A stretch of DNA of 64,000 bases from Hydnum rufescens UP504. Taxonomy: Eukaryota; Basidiomycota; Agaricomycetes; Cantharellales; Hydnaceae. Every line of letters begins with the position of its first letter. Position 1 is the first letter of the stretch. Location of the stretch: positions 37,507-101,506 of the forward strand of contig MU129118.1 of the NCBI GenBank assembly GCA_014904985.1, written 5' to 3'. The position numbers and the translations under genes are program-made. Positions 61,131-64,000 of this stretch are shown here, piece by piece. The notes beneath the pieces are model-generated. The model was not told the DNA's origin, did no database searches, and saw nothing but the letters and a program-made list of their open reading frames with translations.

Positions 61131-63311
61131 CAGGTGGTGTATTCTCTTGAAGTAGGCTTGTTGGAGAGCTGAGATTTGGGCACAGATACTGTGCCCACAC
61201 TCAGCCTATCCAACAAAGCCAGGGCCCCAGTGGGACCCAGCAACATCACATTTGATGTTGGCTGTCTGTTGAAAGCTTGACTCAACACCAGCACTTGCTG
61301 AAATTAACAAAGTGACTGTTCCAATATACCTGGATACCAGCTATTTTTCTGCCACTTATATTGGTAATTCCATTGTTATATTTCTTTGTTTCTCTTCATG
61401 TCCACTTGCCTACTATCTTGGTGTGCTCTGTATACCATATGTGTACACTATTAGCCTTTACACCTCAGGTCTGTTTGCAATGTCCTTTCCAATGGGTACA
61501 GTACATGTACTTGGCCATTATGTACATTCCTGCCAGGGGGACCAGGTGTCCTCATGTCCCCATTGTCATCACTGGCCCCCCTTCTTCATATTTCTTTCTT
61601 CCTGCCCCCACCCTCCTCCTCCTGTTGATGATTTGAGGGACCTCACAGACACACAATTGAGTTTCCCCCCTGACCTAACAGGCATGGACAGTGTCCTACA
61701 TGAGATATGTATATCAGCAGATGGGGGCCCCTGGCAGTAGTGAAATCCTTTCAGACTCCACTGAGTGGTGAAGAAATGTATTTATTCATATTTTCTGAGG
61801 GACAATGGAGTGCACTTGCCCTCCACTCTGGGAGAGAATCTGAATGATTAGACCTGAATCCTCAGGGATTGGGGGTGGATTATTATGCCCACCAGAACCA
61901 GGTTGTTATTTTCATTCCACAAGAATGCTGTATCAGGCTGTAGTGTCCAGGGTTACAATGTGGATATAGGGGTAGTATCCACTGTTAGTCATGTGGCCAT
62001 GCATCCGAACCAATTTGAGCTTGTCACACAATCCCATGAACTGACTTTCAGCATGGGTGTGACACATGGGCGAGGTCACTTGATTTAAGACATTTGGGCC
62101 TGATTGCCTCTAAGCACTAGCAAATCCCAATATGTCCCTTTCAGGAATTTCCGGCACCATATGGGGTTTCCTTTTTATTCCTTAAAGCACTCCAAATCCC
62201 AACAACTATTTCATTTAACAGCTGGAATAACTGCAGGACTAAAAGGAAATCCCATATGGATCCAGAATTCCATGAAGACATATTGGGGATTTGCTAGTGC
62301 TTAGAGGCAATCAGGCCCAAATGTGCTTTAATATCAAGTGACCTCCCCATGTGTCACACCCATCTGAAAGTCAGTTCATGGGATTGTGTGTGACAAATCT
62401 CAATTTGGTTCAGGATGCATGGCCACATGACTAACAGTGGATACTACCCTATATCCACATTGTAACCCTGGACACTACAGCCTGATACAGCATTTCTTGT
62501 GGAATGAAAATAACACCTGGTTCTGGTGGGCATAATAAATCCACCCCAATCCCTGAGGATTCAGGTCTAATCATTCAGATTCTCTCCCAGAGTGGAGGGC
62601 AAGTGCACTCCATTGTCCCTCAGAAAATATGAATAAATACATTTCTTCACCACTCAGTGGAGTCTGAAAGGATTTCACTACTGCCAGGGCCCCCCATCTG
62701 CTGATATACATATCTCATGTAGGACCTGTCCATGCCTGTTAGGTCAGGGGGAAACTCAATTGTGTGTCTGTGAGGTCCCTCAAATCATCAACAGGAGGAG
62801 GAGGTGGGGGCAGGAAGAAAGAAATATGAAGAAGGGGGGGGCCAGTGATGACAATGGGGACATGAGGACACCTGGTCCCCCTGGCAGGAATGTACATAAT
62901 GGCCAAGTACATGTACTGTACCATTGGAAAGGACATTGCAAACAGACCTGAGGTGTAAAAGGCTAATAGTGTACACATATGGTATACAGAGCACACCAAG
63001 ATAGTTAGGCAAGTGGACATGAAGAGAAACAAAGAAATATAACAATGGAATTACCAATATAAGTGCAGAAAAATAGCTGGTATCCAGGTATATTGGAACA
63101 GTCACTTTGTTAATTTCAGCAAGTGCTGGTGTTGAGTCAAGCTTTCAACAGACAGCCAACATCAAATGTGATGTTGCTGGGTCCCACTGGGGCCCTGGCT
63201 TTGTTGGATAGGCTGAGTGTGGGCACAGTATCTGTGCCCAAATCTCAGCTCTCCAACAAGCCTACTTCAAGAGAATACACCACCTGATTCATGTCACATC
63301 ACTATCCTCAA
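61106..63311. repeat. 2.2 kb palindrome
   Basis: Arms of about 1.1 kb mirror around 62,208, from TTGAGGATAGTGATGTGACA at the left end to its complement at the right end. Small indels separate the arms; for example the 142-codon plus frame at 61,312-61,740 has a broken counterpart at 63,105-62,788. The inner ~150 bases pair poorly. The left end continues the last copy of the adjacent tandem repeat. Confidence 0.92.
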
Positions 63312-63540
63312 TTATATCACTCTTGAGTCCAAAGGCACGACAACGGAGAGTGGAGGCTGGCGAATGGAGGAGTGATGAGTTGGCTCGAACCGGGCGTTGC
63401 ATCCGGAGGCCGAGCTGCACGACGACCTCAGGAGATAGCTACTGCTAGAGTCGCGACCGTTCTTTAGCTTCCGTTCTTTATCGTTTTCCTAAGGATCCTC
63501 TAAGACGACTATCGTTCAAGTTACATTTATCACAGAGAAC

Positions 63541-64000
63541 ATGACCTTGCAAGGCATAACCAAAGCTGGTGCGCAGACCATCATCCCGCCACTACCACCT
63601 GGTCTAGTTCGTTGCTGGGTGTTGCGCCTCAACCCAAGCCGACAAGGACAGAGTAATGCAGGGAGTGCAGTCAGCGAGTTGGCACAGGCACAAGCCGAGC
63701 ACTGACGTCTCCAGACGGAACTGGCCACTGAGCGGACCCGCCATGAGCAGAATGAACGAGACTACCAGGCTGAGCGCGAGGCACTAAATGGTGTCATTGC
63801 GACCTTGGAAGCCTTGTTGGCAGCAATGGTGCGGCCACCGCAACAGGGATGCCACCGGGTGTCCAGGCTCTAATAGAAAGGATCATGGCGGAGACAGTGA
63901 CAGCCGCCACAGCTGCAGCCATGGCAGCAATCTCGACAAGTGCATCGCCAATGAAATCGGAGAAGAAGCACGCCCTATCAGCAGCTAACTACGTCTCTGC
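63541..64000 (+). pseudogene. Gag-like coiled-coil ORF, cut by window edge
   Basis: From MTLQGITKAGAQTIIPPLPP a frame runs into a coiled coil (RLQTELATERTRHEQNERDY, then EREALNGVIATLEALLAAM), followed in another frame by ALIERIMAETVTAATAAAM. One TGA lies at about 63,703 and the frame changes near 63,850. The design (Pro-rich start, coiled coil, Ala-rich helix) recalls the N-terminus of fungal LTR-retrotransposon gag proteins. CpG content is normal, unlike the island to its left. Capsid and zinc-knuckle parts would lie beyond the window. Confidence 0.45.

Noticed and set aside
60016..61200. Minus-strand ORFs rich in FQHTYFQCILRTS
   Set aside because: These arise from the tandem repeat; frames drift between copies and no family matches.

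Overview
The window is fungal nuclear DNA, almost certainly from an Agaricomycotina basidiomycete. Genes are dense and broken by many 50-70 base introns with GT..AG ends and CTAAC/CTAAT-type branch sites. The protein families (a DUF6534-type seven-helix protein, a Kre9/Knh1-like GPI-anchored protein, a fungal acid sphingomyelinase, a Cdc25/Lte1-type RasGEF) are typical of mushroom-forming fungi. No species can be named from the sequence alone.

Bases 1-34,000 are an ordinary gene-rich arm with normal CpG content. In order they hold an MDM35-like twin-CX9C protein (-), a POF1-like nucleotidyltransferase (+), a four-helix membrane protein (+), a GPI-anchored Ser/Thr-rich protein (-), CDC123 (+), a large RasGEF (-), mitochondrial malate dehydrogenase (+), a decayed zinc-knuckle ORF (+), a long protein with a possible TPP1/Tpz1-like OB fold (-), RAD4/XPC (+), TRM61 (+) and an acid sphingomyelinase-like phosphodiesterase (-). 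RAD4, the four-helix protein and the phosphodiesterase read through cleanly. MDH, CDC123, TRM61, POF1, the RasGEF, the GPI protein and the TPP1-like gene each carry one or more single-base frame breaks, which looks more like assembly indels than gene death.

Bases 34,000-40,800 are a transition zone with a tRNA-like relic, a CpG-poor transposon scrap, an unidentified stretch and a DUF6534-type membrane protein gene.

Bases 40,800-63,311 are a strongly CpG-depleted repeat island. It contains two large divergent palindromic arrays (41.3-45.8 kb and 49.5-53.8 kb). In both, repeat units lead away from a central palindrome and look like tandem exon-intron units: every exon ends in a ~30-base hairpin followed by a good 5' splice site, and every intron carries a different hairpin, a branch site and a 3' splice site. 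Between the arrays lies a DDE transposase that keeps one frame but is cut by TGA stops. To their right are a solo LTR inside array 2, a dead chromodomain Ty3/Gypsy retrotransposon, a ~297 bp tandem repeat and a third palindrome of about 2.2 kb. Normal CpG content returns at once after 63,311, where a gag-like ORF runs off the window. The hairpin-exon arrays are the feature I do not recognise and consider most worth study.
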